Shown here one piece after another: positions 43,990 through 54,033 of a stretch of DNA of 64,000 nucleotides (position 1 is its first letter; every line of letters begins with the position of its first letter). The position numbers and the translations under genes were made by a program. The stretch is from JACOMS01 sp051252005 (GTDB lineage: Bacteria > Pseudomonadota > Alphaproteobacteria > Caulobacterales > Maricaulaceae), in the NCBI GenBank assembly GCA_051252005.1, contig JBPOEZ010000010.1:1-64000 (forward strand), read 5' to 3'. The notes under the pieces are model-generated. The model was not told the origin of the DNA. It saw only the letters and a program-made list of their open reading frames with translations, and did no database searches.

Positions 43990-44938
43990 ACAAACAGACA
44001 TATTAGAATTTGATGATGGCGATATGGTGCGGCGGCTTTGCGGCCCTAGCCATGCCAACCTTGCCCTCATCGAAGAAGCGTTTGACGTTTATGTCGAAGC
44101 GCCGGGAAACACGGTTCATATTAACGGCGACGCGCCTTCACGTGCGCGCGCGGCAGAGATCGTGCGCGAAATTTATCAACGCCTCGAACGCGGCTGGCCG
44201 TGTAGCGCAGGCGATATTCGCGCGCTGATTAAGGCCGTTGGCAAAGGCAAGGTTAAAGCCGCCGCCGTTGACGCGATTATCCCCTTCCCGCGCCGCGCGC
44301 CGATTGTGCCCAAAACGCCGCGCCAAGAAGAGTATATTCGCATGCTTCAAGACTCGACCATCAGCTTCGGCGTTGGCCCAGCCGGTACGGGTAAAACCTT
44401 CCTTGCGACTGCTTACGGCGCGTCGCTTTTGGCGCGCGGAGAAGTCGCGCGTTTCATCGCTTGCCGCCCTGCCGTCGAAGCCGGCGAAAGACTTGGGTTC
44501 CTGCCGGGGGATTTCAACGAAAAAGTTGACCCCTATATGCAGCCAATATGGGACGCGCTGAACATGGTTTTAGGCCGCGACGAAGTTGAACGCAGACGCG
44601 GCGCAGGCGAGGTGGAAGTCGTTCCGCTCGCTTTCATGCGCGGACGCACATTATCCGATGCGTTTGTCATTATCGACGAAGCGCAAAACGCGACCATTCC
44701 GCAAATGAAAATGGTGCTGACACGTCTTGGCGAGCGCGCGAAATACGCCGTCACTGGCGACATCACACAATCAGACCTTCCGCGCGGCGTAACCTCTGGA
44801 CTCGCCCACGCGCTCATGATCCTGCGCGATATTAAGGGTATTGAGTTTTGCGAGTTTCTCGCGAGCGATGTTGTACGCCATCCTTTGGTCGGCAAAATCA
44901 TAAATGCCTATGAAAGCGACACGAGCCAAAATGGATAA
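43982..44938 (+). CDS. PhoH-family ATPase (YbeZ)
   Basis: A 318-residue cytoplasmic ATPase of the PhoH family that acts together with the YbeY endonuclease in RNA maturation. It has an N-terminal KH-like region (residues 20-70), Walker A GVGPAGTGKTFLA, and Walker B FVIIDEAQNAT. The gene overlaps miaB and ybeY by eight bases each, which supports a joint role. Confidence 0.94.
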   Translation: MSKQTDILEFDDGDMVRRLCGPSHANLALIEEAFDVYVEAPGNTVHINGDAPSRARAAEIVREIYQRLERGWPCSAGDIRALIKAVGKGKVKAAAVDAIIPFPRRAPIVPKTPRQEEYIRMLQDSTISFGVGPAGTGKTFLATAYGASLLARGEVARFIACRPAVEAGERLGFLPGDFNEKVDPYMQPIWDALNMVLGRDEVERRRGAGEVEVVPLAFMRGRTLSDAFVIIDEAQNATIPQMKMVLTRLGERAKYAVTGDITQSDLPRGVTSGLAHALMILRDIKGIEFCEFLASDVVRHPLVGKIINAYESDTSQNG

Positions 44939-45413
44939 ATCTGGCAGTCCTGTCGATGTTATGGTCAAAGACGCTGCGTGGAACGAGGTCCTCTCTGCGC
45001 CCGAAACGTTTTGTTGCCATATTATTGAAACGGCGCAATCCGTCCTTGAAACCTGCTATCAGGGCGAGGTCAGTATTGCGCTGATTAACGACGCCGAAAT
45101 ACAGGCGCTCAACAAAGCCTACAGACATAAAGACAAGCCGACGAATGTTCTCTCTTTCCCCGACGCTGGCCCTGCGCCGCTTCTCGGAGATATAGCGATC
45201 GCCCGCGAAACCGTAGAACGCGAAGCCGAAGCGGCGGGCAAAAAAACCGTCGATCATCTCGCCCATATGCTTGTTCATGGTTTTTTACACCTCCAAGATT
45301 ATGACCATGAAAATGATCCTGACGCGGCCGTAATGGAAGCGCTCGAGATAAAAGCTTTAGCCCTGTTAAATATTGACAATCCTTACAAAATTCACGAGCC
45401 TTCACCATCATGA
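44931..45413 (+). CDS. ybeY: Endoribonuclease YbeY
   Basis: A 160-residue metal-dependent endoribonuclease for 16S rRNA 3'-end maturation and ribosome quality control. The zinc motif is present as HMLVHGFLHLQDYDHEND, with three His, and the upstream strand has TNVLSFPD. The ATG at 44931 overlaps the phoH stop codon as ATGGATAA; the frame is open further upstream, but that start fits the family length. Confidence 0.95.
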   Translation: MDKSGSPVDVMVKDAAWNEVLSAPETFCCHIIETAQSVLETCYQGEVSIALINDAEIQALNKAYRHKDKPTNVLSFPDAGPAPLLGDIAIARETVEREAEAAGKKTVDHLAHMLVHGFLHLQDYDHENDPDAAVMEALEIKALALLNIDNPYKIHEPSPS

Positions 45414-46324
45414 CCGAGACTGCTTCATCGCCGAGTTGGATCCGCCGTATTTTTAGCCGCAAGGCGCTAGATGACAGCGGACAAAATAATGCAGCCCAAG
45501 AACGTATGATGACTGCCGCTGAGGAATTTCATCAGCTTCGCGTTCAAAATGTCATGGTCCCCCGCGCCGATATTATAGGTGTTGAAACATCGACAGGTCT
45601 TCACGATTTGGCCAAGGCCCTTAAAGAGGCGGGGCATTCCCGTCTTCCAGTGTTTCAAGACACGCTCGATAATCCGCTTGGAATGGTGCATATTAAAGAC
45701 GTGATGCCTTACCTGATGCTCGACGCAAAGGGGCGCAGCGGCAAAACCTATCCAGCCCGAAAAATCATTCAATATATTCGCCGCCCTGTACTGTTTGTGC
45801 CGCCTTCTATGCTGGCGCAAGATCTCTTGCGGCGTATGCAAGCTCGGCGTATTCACATGGCAATTGTCGTCGACGAGTACGGCGGAACGGACGGCATTGT
45901 TACGCTTGAAGACCTTGTCGAACCGATTGTAGGCGATATTGAAGACGAGCATGATGATGTTGAGCCGCAGGTTCGGCGCGTGGCTGGAACAGGGAGCAAA
46001 ACGCTTTGGGAAGCCGACGCCCGCGTGACCATTGATGATTTTGAACACGCCTTTGGCCGCGATTTTGCCACCCCCGACGAAGAAGATGGTGTGGATACAT
46101 TAGGCGGCCTTGTTTTCACCCTTGCCGGCCGCGTCCCTGAACGGGGAGAGATTATCTACCACCCTGACGGGATAGAGTTCGAAGTTATGGACGCCGACCC
46201 GCGCCGCGTTAAAAAATTACGCATTCGCGCAAAAAGAGATGCCGTCCTCCCTGAAAAACGACCAGAGGCAATACAGGTTGAGGTCAAAGCCGAAACCTCT
46301 GACAAGCCCAAGGCTGCTGAATGA
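45410..46324 (+). CDS. CorC/HlyC-type CBS-domain protein
   Basis: A 304-residue cytoplasmic protein with two CBS domains (about 45-170, including VMVPRADIIGVE and MAIVVDEYGGTDGIVTLEDL) and a C-terminal CorC_HlyC transporter-associated domain (DTLGGLVFTLAGRVPERGE). It lacks the membrane DUF21 domain. Family members are linked to magnesium and cobalt resistance. It overlaps ybeY and lnt by four bases each. Confidence 0.92.
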   Translation: MTETASSPSWIRRIFSRKALDDSGQNNAAQERMMTAAEEFHQLRVQNVMVPRADIIGVETSTGLHDLAKALKEAGHSRLPVFQDTLDNPLGMVHIKDVMPYLMLDAKGRSGKTYPARKIIQYIRRPVLFVPPSMLAQDLLRRMQARRIHMAIVVDEYGGTDGIVTLEDLVEPIVGDIEDEHDDVEPQVRRVAGTGSKTLWEADARVTIDDFEHAFGRDFATPDEEDGVDTLGGLVFTLAGRVPERGEIIYHPDGIEFEVMDADPRRVKKLRIRAKRDAVLPEKRPEAIQVEVKAETSDKPKAAE

Positions 46325-47910
46325 AACGTTGGCATGACGGGCTTGCTACGGCCGGGTGGCGAGGACGGGGCCTTGACTTCCTTGTCGGCGGCGCGGCTGT
46401 CTTAGGGCACGCGCCTTTTCATATTTGGCCCGTAACCCTAATTTCCCTCGCTTATTTAATGAGCCGACTTGAAACTGCGCGCGTCTTGCGAAAGGGCGGC
46501 TTTGGCATAGCCATGTGGTTTGGGATGGGATATTTTCTCTGCGGAACCCTCTGGATTGGCTCCGCTTTTATTGTACGCGGGCCCGAGTTTATCCCCGCCA
46601 TGCCGCCCATGATTTTAGGGCTTGCCACCATACTCGCTTTCTTCTGGGGACTGGCCGGATGGGTCTACGCGCGGTTCTTTGGCCATAGCTGGCTTCGCTG
46701 GATCGGTCTTGCGGGACTGTTGACATTAGCTGAATTTGCCCGGGGTCATGTCCTAACCGGATTTCCATGGGGGCTTCCCGGTTATATATTTGAAGGCGGA
46801 GGCGCAATGTCGCAACTCGCGGCCTTTATCGGCATTTACGGGCTCACATATCTCGTCTTCCTCGTCAGCGCGTTTCTAGCCGCCTATATTACCGCTGACC
46901 GCCATATGACGGCGCTCGTCAGCACGGTCATCTTTCTCGGCACTTTGTCCATAGCCGGTTATTCTAGACTTGGCTCCGCTCAGATTGACCACGTAGACGA
47001 TGTTAAAATCCGCATTGTTCAAGTTCCATTTTCTCAAAAGGATAAATTTGAACGCGATAGTTCGGTCGCCATCGTCAACGATTTCATACGCCTGAGCATC
47101 GAACCAGGCCTCGAAAATATAACCCATGTTGTGTGGCCTGAAGGCGCTGTTGTCGGCATGGCAATCGACAATCAACCCTTGCTCGACGCGATGGGAGATG
47201 CCCTCACCTACCAAAACCCAGCAACACCGCCTTATTGGCTGATTAACTCGCTGCGCACCGAAATACATCCCACCCCAAACGGCCCGCCGAAAGAACATTA
47301 TTATAATACATCAGCCGCAATTAAATACGACAAGACCGGACGCCCCAGCATCATGGCGCTGAATGATAAATACCGTCTTGTGCCGTTTGGCGAATTTATT
47401 CCAGGCGGTGAGCCCATGGAAAAATTTGGATCAAAAACACTGTCCACAAGCCTTGCCTCTATTACACCCGCGCCGAAAAAGAAGTTGGCTTCGTTCCCTG
47501 GCCTCCCCAAAGTCAGCCCCCAGATTTGCTACGAAATTATATTTTCCCGCCTTACGCCGCGCCCAAAGGGCGAAGCGCGCGCGGAATGGATTTTAAACCA
47601 ATCAAATGATGCTTGGTACGGGCGTTCTATCGGCCCAGCCCAACACGCTAATATTGCCCGTTACCGCGCTATAGAAGAAGGCATTCCTGTTCTCAGGTCG
47701 GCCTCAAACGGGGTCTCTGGCGTCATCGATCCTTATGGCCGTTTTGAAGCCCGAATTAATCCGCGGGAACGCGGCGTTCTTGATGTAAATTTGCCCAAAC
47801 CCCTACCCCGTTCGTATTTACTTAAATATCACAATGGTTTTCTATTCTTGATAATATTGTTAATTACAGGTACATCCGCCATAAGCAGCCGATCAAAAGA
47901 GCAGCTTTAA
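46321..47910 (+). CDS. lnt: Apolipoprotein N-acyltransferase
   Basis: A 529-residue inner-membrane enzyme that adds the third acyl chain to lipoproteins. The N-terminal half has about seven membrane helices; the periplasmic nitrilase-like domain carries the triad Glu274 (WPEGAV), Lys350 (NDKYRLVPFGEFIP) and Cys403 (PQICYEIIF), and later NQSNDAWYG. A last helix anchors the C-terminus. It overlaps corC by four bases. Confidence 0.95.
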   Translation: MKRWHDGLATAGWRGRGLDFLVGGAAVLGHAPFHIWPVTLISLAYLMSRLETARVLRKGGFGIAMWFGMGYFLCGTLWIGSAFIVRGPEFIPAMPPMILGLATILAFFWGLAGWVYARFFGHSWLRWIGLAGLLTLAEFARGHVLTGFPWGLPGYIFEGGGAMSQLAAFIGIYGLTYLVFLVSAFLAAYITADRHMTALVSTVIFLGTLSIAGYSRLGSAQIDHVDDVKIRIVQVPFSQKDKFERDSSVAIVNDFIRLSIEPGLENITHVVWPEGAVVGMAIDNQPLLDAMGDALTYQNPATPPYWLINSLRTEIHPTPNGPPKEHYYNTSAAIKYDKTGRPSIMALNDKYRLVPFGEFIPGGEPMEKFGSKTLSTSLASITPAPKKKLASFPGLPKVSPQICYEIIFSRLTPRPKGEARAEWILNQSNDAWYGRSIGPAQHANIARYRAIEEGIPVLRSASNGVSGVIDPYGRFEARINPRERGVLDVNLPKPLPRSYLLKYHNGFLFLIILLITGTSAISSRSKEQL

Positions 47911-47960
47911 GACACATAACTATGGTAGAACCGCTTTGGTAAAGCCAAAAGTTCTCGGAA

Positions 47961-48404
47961 ATGACAATAATAATGCCATCCATGCATGCGCCGCGTTCCG
48001 CAAGTCCTATCGACACACATGTCGGCACGCGTATACGTTTGCGGCGTCAAATCTTGAAAATGAGCCAAGATAAACTCGGAGACAGTCTCGGGGTCACCTT
48101 TCAGCAAGTTCAAAAATATGAACGCGGAGCCAACCGTGTTGGCGCTGGCCGCCTTTGGGATCTCTCTAAAATCCTCGACGTGCCTGTTAGTTTTTTCTTT
48201 GAAGGTCTCGACGGCGCTGTGCACGAAGACAGTATGGCCGAAGATGACCAGACTCCGATTGTCTATGACTTCATCAATAGCCCTGACGGCGTGTCGCTTG
48301 CAAAAGCAGTCTCTCGCATTAAAAGCAAAGCCGTTCGCCGCCAAATATTAGAACTCGCGCGTTCCCTTGCCGACAATCAAGACGAAGACGAGACGACGGA
48401 ATAG
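47961..48404 (+). CDS. XRE-family helix-turn-helix regulator
   Basis: A 147-residue regulator. The DNA-binding domain is VGTRIRLRRQILKMSQDKLG, then VTFQQVQKYERGANRVGAGRL, followed by a short C-terminal helical tail. This type is conserved in alphaproteobacteria after lnt and often before metK. The first residues MTIIMPSM allow several starts; the ATG at 47961 is taken as the longest. Targets are unknown. Confidence 0.88.
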   Translation: MTIIMPSMHAPRSASPIDTHVGTRIRLRRQILKMSQDKLGDSLGVTFQQVQKYERGANRVGAGRLWDLSKILDVPVSFFFEGLDGAVHEDSMAEDDQTPIVYDFINSPDGVSLAKAVSRIKSKAVRRQILELARSLADNQDEDETTE

Positions 48405-48406
48405 TC

Positions 48407-49084
48407 ATGACACACGCCCCGTTACAACCCGGACGCCCGCGCCTTTATGGACGCGCAAAAGGCCGCCCGCTAAGATCAAACCATCAAGCCTTGATGGACG
48501 AACTCTACCCCCAAATTCAAATCGGTAAAAACCCGCTGGAGGGCTTAGAGAGTTTTGAAGAGGTTTGGTTTGAAATCGGTTTCGGCGGATCAGAGCATTT
48601 AATCTGGCAAGCCCAGCATAATCCAACTGTAGCGACCCTTGGCGCGGAGCCATTCTTGAACGGCGTGGCCAAAGCTGTCGCGGGTGTTGATGAGCACGAC
48701 CTTTCAAATGTTCGCCTTCATCAAGGCGACGCCCGTGACGTCATGGATAGTTTGCCCGATAATAGCCTGTCTTGTTTATTTGTGCTTTTTCCAGACCCAT
48801 GGCCAAAAGCGCGCCACAATAAACGACGCATCATTACGCCGGAATTCCTAAAAGAAGTCCATCGCATACTAAAACCGGGCGGGCGGTTTCGCTTCGCCAG
48901 CGATATTATTGATTATGTAGATTGGACGGTAACCCGCGTTGAAGCCCATGGCGGTTTCGTCTGGCCAGCCAAGCAAAAAGATGACTGGCGCAAGCGCCCA
49001 GATGATTGGCCCGGTACGCGCTACGAAGCCAAGGCCATTCGCGAAGGGCGTTCCTGTCATTATTTCGAGTTTATAAATAACTAA
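48407..49084 (+). CDS. trmB: tRNA (guanine-N7-)-methyltransferase
   Basis: A 225-residue enzyme that makes m7G46 in tRNA. The signature FEIGFGGSEHLIWQAQ corresponds to motif I, and LFPDPWPKARHNKRRI is the TrmB-specific substrate motif. Late KPGGRFRFASDI and TRYEAKAIREGR are also typical. It starts two bases after the XRE gene. In Caulobacter and relatives metK lies between these two genes; it is missing here. Confidence 0.95.
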   Translation: MTHAPLQPGRPRLYGRAKGRPLRSNHQALMDELYPQIQIGKNPLEGLESFEEVWFEIGFGGSEHLIWQAQHNPTVATLGAEPFLNGVAKAVAGVDEHDLSNVRLHQGDARDVMDSLPDNSLSCLFVLFPDPWPKARHNKRRIITPEFLKEVHRILKPGGRFRFASDIIDYVDWTVTRVEAHGGFVWPAKQKDDWRKRPDDWPGTRYEAKAIREGRSCHYFEFINN

Positions 49085-49140
49085 GCCGATGCGGCGCTGT
49101 GCCTCCTATCTCTATCGAAACGATATGATAGAGACGACGC

Positions 49141-49506
49141 ATGACTGACCTGATTATCCGCAGTAAAAAACAAGCCATGATAAATGGTATCAAAGGCGTC
49201 TGTCCGCGATGCGGCAAAGCTCCGCTCTTTCGCGCTTATCTGAAACCCGTCAGCGCCTGCGCGCATTGCCAAAAAAACTGGGAAGATGTCCGCGCAGATG
49301 ACGGTCCCGCTTGGGCCACCATAATAATCACAGGGCATTTACTCGCCCCGCTTTTTCATTTTCTGGCGTTCAAGGCCCAATTACCCGGCTGGGCACCGGG
49401 GCTAATACTGGTCGCAACCGGCATCATCTTAAGCCTGATCATACTCCCGCGCACCAAAGGCGCATTTATGGGACTGATCTGGGCCGGTGATATGCCGACT
49501 TCCTAA
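49141..49506 (+). CDS. DUF983 membrane protein
   Basis: A 121-residue protein with an N-terminal zinc-ribbon-like part (CPRCGKAPLF, then CAHCQKNWE) and two membrane helices (about 58-78 and 85-105). This is the DUF983 family found in alphaproteobacteria, often near cytochrome oxidase genes in other genomes; function is unknown. It lies 56 bases after trmB and is convergent with gltB, three bases from its stop. Confidence 0.85.
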   Translation: MTDLIIRSKKQAMINGIKGVCPRCGKAPLFRAYLKPVSACAHCQKNWEDVRADDGPAWATIIITGHLLAPLFHFLAFKAQLPGWAPGLILVATGIILSLIILPRTKGAFMGLIWAGDMPTS

Positions 49507-49509
49507 GTT

Positions 49510-52500
49510 TTAAGCCGCGTCCTGCAAGGGGTGCTTCAGACGGGATAGCATTTCTTTTGGCACGATTTGCCAGAAATGCTGCCGCGCATGCTCCCATTCC
49601 AAGAGGATTTTTGCCGAGAACTCTGATCCGGTTTCACTCGCGTGGCGCTGGATTAAAGCTTTGCACTGCTCTTCCCAATGCGCGCCGCCAAAGCGTTGCC
49701 AAATGACACTATCGGGATTGACCGCTTTTTCGAACACATTGGTCTCGTCGTAAACATAGGCCATGCCGCCCGTCATACCCGCGCCGAAATTGTCGCCAAC
49801 AGCGCCGAGCATGACCACAGTCCCGCCGGTCATATATTCACAGCCATTGGTGCCGCAACCTTCGGTCACAGCGCTCGCGCCGCTATTACGAACCGCGAAC
49901 CGTTCACCCGCGCGGCCAGCCGCAAGAAGCGTTCCTTTGGTAGCCCCGTAGAGACAGGTATTTCCGATAATCGCGGAAAGATGAGAATCAATCATGGAAC
50001 GGCCTTGAGGCGAGACAATAATCTCAGCCCCAGAAAGTCCTTTGCCGACATAATCATTCGAGTCGCCGTCAACCACAATCCGAAGGCCCGTCATACCAAA
50101 CGCGCCGAGAGATTGCCCTGCCGAGCCGCGCAGACGCACGGTTAAATGTCCGTCGGGCAGGCCTTCCGCGCCGAAGCGTTTATAGATATGCGAGCTCGTC
50201 CGCGTTCCCACGGCGCGGTGCGTATTTTGCACAGTATAGGTTAGCTGGATTTTTTCGCGCCGCTCAAAGAGCTGCGCCGCATCTGCTATGATCGAGATAT
50301 CAAGCGTGTCCGGCACTTCAACGCGCTCGCTCCGCGAGTCGACAACGGGCTTATTGTCTACCCGAGCCAAAATTGGGTTAAGGTCGAGGTCATCCAAATG
50401 CTCAGCGCCGCGTGAAACCTGCGTGATAAGATCCGTGCGGCCGATAACGTCTTCTAGGCGTTCAATACCAAGTTCGGCCAAAATCTCTCTGACCTCTTCC
50501 GCGATAAACGTCATCAGGCTGATGACTTTTTCCGGTGTGCCTGTGAATTTCTCGCGAAGGCGCGGGTCTTGAACGCACACGCCAACGGGGCATGTATTGG
50601 AATGGCATTGACGCACCATGATGCAGCCCATCGCCACCAAAGACAAAGTCCCGATGCCGTATTCTTCCGCGCCCAGCATCGCCGCAATGACAATATCGCG
50701 GCCAGTTTTAAGGCCGCCGTCTGTGCGCAATGTAATTTTATCGCGAAGATTATTTAGCGTCAAAATCTGGTGCGCTTCGGACAAGCCAAGCTCCCACGGA
50801 ATACCCGCATATTTCAGCGATGTATTCGCGGATGCGCCCGTCCCGCCATTATGACCCGCAATTAAAATCGTGTCCGCTTTGGCTTTGGCTACGCCCGCAG
50901 CGATTGTCCCGACGCCAGACGAGGCAACAAGTTTGACAGCGACCCGCGCGATTGGGTTAATCTGTTTGAGATCATAGATAAGCTGCGCCAAATCTTCGAT
51001 TGAATAAATATCGTGGTGCGGCGGAGGCGAAATGAGCGTCACGCCCGGTGTGGCGTTCCGGAATTTTGCGATCATTTCCGTGACTTTAAAGCCCGGAAGT
51101 TGCCCGCCTTCGCCCGGCTTAGCGCCTTGCGCGACTTTAATTTCAATCTCGCGGCACTGATTGAGATATTCCGCTGTCACGCCGAAACGGCCAGAGGCGA
51201 TTTGTTTCACTGCAGAGTTTGGATTATCGCCATTAGGCAGCGGCACATAACGCGCGCGGTCTTCGCCGCCCTCGCCAGACACCGACTTTGCGCCGATCCG
51301 GTTCATAGCGATATTGAGCGTGCCGTGCGCTTCGGGGGAGAGAGCGCCTAGCGACATGCCGGGCGTACAGAAACGGCGGCGGATTTCATTGACGCTTTGA
51401 ACGTTGCGAAGCGGGATCGCTTTGCCGTCAGGAATAATGTCGAGCAAATCTCTGATTTGGATCGGCGCGGCGTCGTTAAGCGTCTTGGCGTATTTCTTAT
51501 ACAGCTCATAATCCTCGCGGGTCACAGCTTCCTGTAACATGTGGATCATCTCGGCCTTATAAGCATGGCGTTCGCCTTTCGCGCGGACGCGGTAAAGCCC
51601 GCCAACAGGCAGAACAACAGCGCCGCCGTCATAGGCTTTTTCATGAACATCGAGCAGCTTTTTCTCAAGACCTGAAAGACCGATTCCAGAAATGCGGCTC
51701 GTCATGCCCGGGAAGAACATGCCGACAAGCGTCCGTGACAAGCCCAGCGCTTCAAAGTTTAATCCGCCGCGATAGGACGAAATAACCGAGATACCCATTT
51801 TGGAAATGATCTTTAAAAGTCCGCCCTCAATCGCGCCCTTATATTGGGCTACGGCTTCATCGGCGCTCATATCAAGGAGGCCGCGATTGACACGGTCAAT
51901 GAGGGAGTCCTGCGCCATATAAGCGTTAACTGCCGTCGCGCCGCAGCCGATGAGAACCGCAAAATAATGAGTATCTAAACATTCTGCGCTTCGGACAATA
52001 ATGGAACAAGACGAGCGAAGTCCTCGGTCAGCGAGCTGCGCTTGCACGCCGCCAATACATAAGATCATAGGCGCGGACGCACGCGTTTCGCTGACAAATT
52101 CATCGGTCAAGACAATGCTTTCATAGCCGTCATTGACGGCCTTTTCAGCCTCAACGCGAATACGGCGCAGCGCGTCGCGCAAAGCAAGACCTGCAACGGC
52201 TCCAGCTTTTGGGCGTTCAAACGTGCAGTCAATAATATGCGTTTTCAATTCCGGCATAGCGATGAAGCGCTCATACATCCCGTTGGTCATAACGGGACTT
52301 TCGAGCACAAGCATTTCTTTGGTCTGAACTTCCCCTTCAGCTAAGATGTTGCGCAAATTACGGAACCGCGTTTTGAGACCCATAACGCGGGTTTCGCGAA
52401 GCGGATCAATCGGCGGGTTCGTGACCTGCGAAAAGTTCTGCCGGAAGAAGTGCGATAAGGGCCGATAAATATCAGAGAGAACGGCGAGCGGTGTATCATC

Positions 52501-54021
52501 GCCCATAGAGCCAATAGACTCTTTTCCTGTCTCAGCCATGGGGGCCAGAATTAATTCCATATCTTCGAGGGTTTGCCCGCAAGAGACTTGGCGGCGGCGC
52601 AGCGCGTCGCCCGTTAAGGCCGCTTCAGGTTCAGGGCCGGATAGCCGCTCATCAAGATCGACAACCTTTTCAAGCCAGCGCGCATAAGGTTTGTCTTTGG
52701 ACATATAGTCAAGAATTTCAGACGAGTGATAAAACTTTCCTTCGTCAAGATCGACAGCGATTTGGCGTCCTGGTTTAATGGAGCCTTTTTTGACGATCTT
52801 ATTTTCGGGCAAGGGACACATGCCGGTTTCTGAACCGACGGCCAAGATATCATCAGAGGTTATGGCGTAGCGCAAAGGCCGAAGACCATTTCTATCAAGG
52901 CCCGCCATGCACCAACGGCCATCATAGGCCGCAATCGCAGCGGGGCCGTCCCATGGCTCCATCACGCCGTTTGAATATTGATAAAGGGAACGCCATTCCT
53001 CTTTCATCAAATCACCGCGTTTGGAATAGGCTTCCGGTATAAGGAGTGTCTTCGCAAGAGGGGCCGGACGCCCCGCACGCACGAGGAGTTCAAAAACGGC
53101 ATCCAAAGCCGCTGAGTCAGAACTGCCCTTTTGAATGACGGGCTGCACATCTTTCGCCCGCTTTTTAAAGGCATTACTGGCCATTTTTATTTCATGACTT
53201 CGCATGAAATTTGTATTGGCCTTTACGGTATTAATTTCGCCGTTATGGGCAATCATGCGGAAGGGCTGTGCGAGCCACCACTGCGGGAATGTATTGGTCG
53301 AGTAGCGCTGATGATAGATAGCGGCGCGAGAAATGAACCGTTCATCCGTCAGGTCAGGATAAAAGACATCAATGTCTTCAGCGAGGAACATACCCTTATA
53401 GATCATGGTCTGGACGGATAATGAGCACACATAAAAGCTCGGAATCCCCGCCGCGACGACTTGCTTTTCGATACGGCGGCGAACGATGTAAAGTTCGCGT
53501 TCGAGCTTGTCCCCTTTGCGGCCCTTGGGGTCGCGGAACATGACTTGTTCAATCGCCGGACGTGTCGCTTTGGCCTTTTCGCCGATCACATCAATATTGA
53601 TCGGAACTTGACGCCAGCCGTAAATATAAAAGCCTTCACGAAGCAGTTCTGACTCGACGATTGTCCGTGCTTCTTCTTGGGCTTTAAAATCAGTGCGCGG
53701 CAGAAAGATCATGCCGACAGCGATTTTAGCGTTTCCGGCCTTATGGCCTGTACGTTCGACTTGAGCTTTAAAAAACTCTTGCGGAATATCGAGGCGGATG
53801 CCCGCGCCGTCGCCGGTTTTTCCGTCAGCGTCTACCGCGCCTCGGTGCCAAACGTTTTTCAGCGCCTGTAAGGACATCGCAACCACGTCGCGTCGCGGCG
53901 TCCCCGTAATGCTCGCCACAAGGCCAACCCCGCAGGAGGATTTCTCGTGCGCAGGATCATAAGCGCCAGCCTCAATGAGGGCGTCGCGTTTTGCTGTGTA
54001 ATCTTCAAGCCATTCGGTCAT
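49510..54021 (-). CDS. gltB: Glutamate synthase (NADPH) large subunit
   Basis: A 1503-residue enzyme that, with GltD, makes two glutamates from glutamine and 2-oxoglutarate. The N-terminal amidotransferase becomes active after cleavage before Cys30 (SSCGVGLVAS). The central and FMN-binding domains follow with GEGGEDRARY and KPGEGGQLPG; the 3Fe-4S cluster site is CIMVRQCHSNTCPVGVC; and a C-terminal GXGXG beta helix closes the chain. Full length. It is the last gene of the run gltD-GFA-gltB. Confidence 0.98.
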   Translation of the reverse strand: MTEWLEDYTAKRDALIEAGAYDPAHEKSSCGVGLVASITGTPRRDVVAMSLQALKNVWHRGAVDADGKTGDGAGIRLDIPQEFFKAQVERTGHKAGNAKIAVGMIFLPRTDFKAQEEARTIVESELLREGFYIYGWRQVPINIDVIGEKAKATRPAIEQVMFRDPKGRKGDKLERELYIVRRRIEKQVVAAGIPSFYVCSLSVQTMIYKGMFLAEDIDVFYPDLTDERFISRAAIYHQRYSTNTFPQWWLAQPFRMIAHNGEINTVKANTNFMRSHEIKMASNAFKKRAKDVQPVIQKGSSDSAALDAVFELLVRAGRPAPLAKTLLIPEAYSKRGDLMKEEWRSLYQYSNGVMEPWDGPAAIAAYDGRWCMAGLDRNGLRPLRYAITSDDILAVGSETGMCPLPENKIVKKGSIKPGRQIAVDLDEGKFYHSSEILDYMSKDKPYARWLEKVVDLDERLSGPEPEAALTGDALRRRQVSCGQTLEDMELILAPMAETGKESIGSMGDDTPLAVLSDIYRPLSHFFRQNFSQVTNPPIDPLRETRVMGLKTRFRNLRNILAEGEVQTKEMLVLESPVMTNGMYERFIAMPELKTHIIDCTFERPKAGAVAGLALRDALRRIRVEAEKAVNDGYESIVLTDEFVSETRASAPMILCIGGVQAQLADRGLRSSCSIIVRSAECLDTHYFAVLIGCGATAVNAYMAQDSLIDRVNRGLLDMSADEAVAQYKGAIEGGLLKIISKMGISVISSYRGGLNFEALGLSRTLVGMFFPGMTSRISGIGLSGLEKKLLDVHEKAYDGGAVVLPVGGLYRVRAKGERHAYKAEMIHMLQEAVTREDYELYKKYAKTLNDAAPIQIRDLLDIIPDGKAIPLRNVQSVNEIRRRFCTPGMSLGALSPEAHGTLNIAMNRIGAKSVSGEGGEDRARYVPLPNGDNPNSAVKQIASGRFGVTAEYLNQCREIEIKVAQGAKPGEGGQLPGFKVTEMIAKFRNATPGVTLISPPPHHDIYSIEDLAQLIYDLKQINPIARVAVKLVASSGVGTIAAGVAKAKADTILIAGHNGGTGASANTSLKYAGIPWELGLSEAHQILTLNNLRDKITLRTDGGLKTGRDIVIAAMLGAEEYGIGTLSLVAMGCIMVRQCHSNTCPVGVCVQDPRLREKFTGTPEKVISLMTFIAEEVREILAELGIERLEDVIGRTDLITQVSRGAEHLDDLDLNPILARVDNKPVVDSRSERVEVPDTLDISIIADAAQLFERREKIQLTYTVQNTHRAVGTRTSSHIYKRFGAEGLPDGHLTVRLRGSAGQSLGAFGMTGLRIVVDGDSNDYVGKGLSGAEIIVSPQGRSMIDSHLSAIIGNTCLYGATKGTLLAAGRAGERFAVRNSGASAVTEGCGTNGCEYMTGGTVVMLGAVGDNFGAGMTGGMAYVYDETNVFEKAVNPDSVIWQRFGGAHWEEQCKALIQRHASETGSEFSAKILLEWEHARQHFWQIVPKEMLSRLKHPLQDAA

Positions 54022-54033
54022 CTTGATGTCCTT

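Noticed and set aside
49678..53871. Several long open frames on the plus strand opposite gltB
   Set aside because: They mirror the strongly coding gltB frame, lack ribosome sites and resemble no family.
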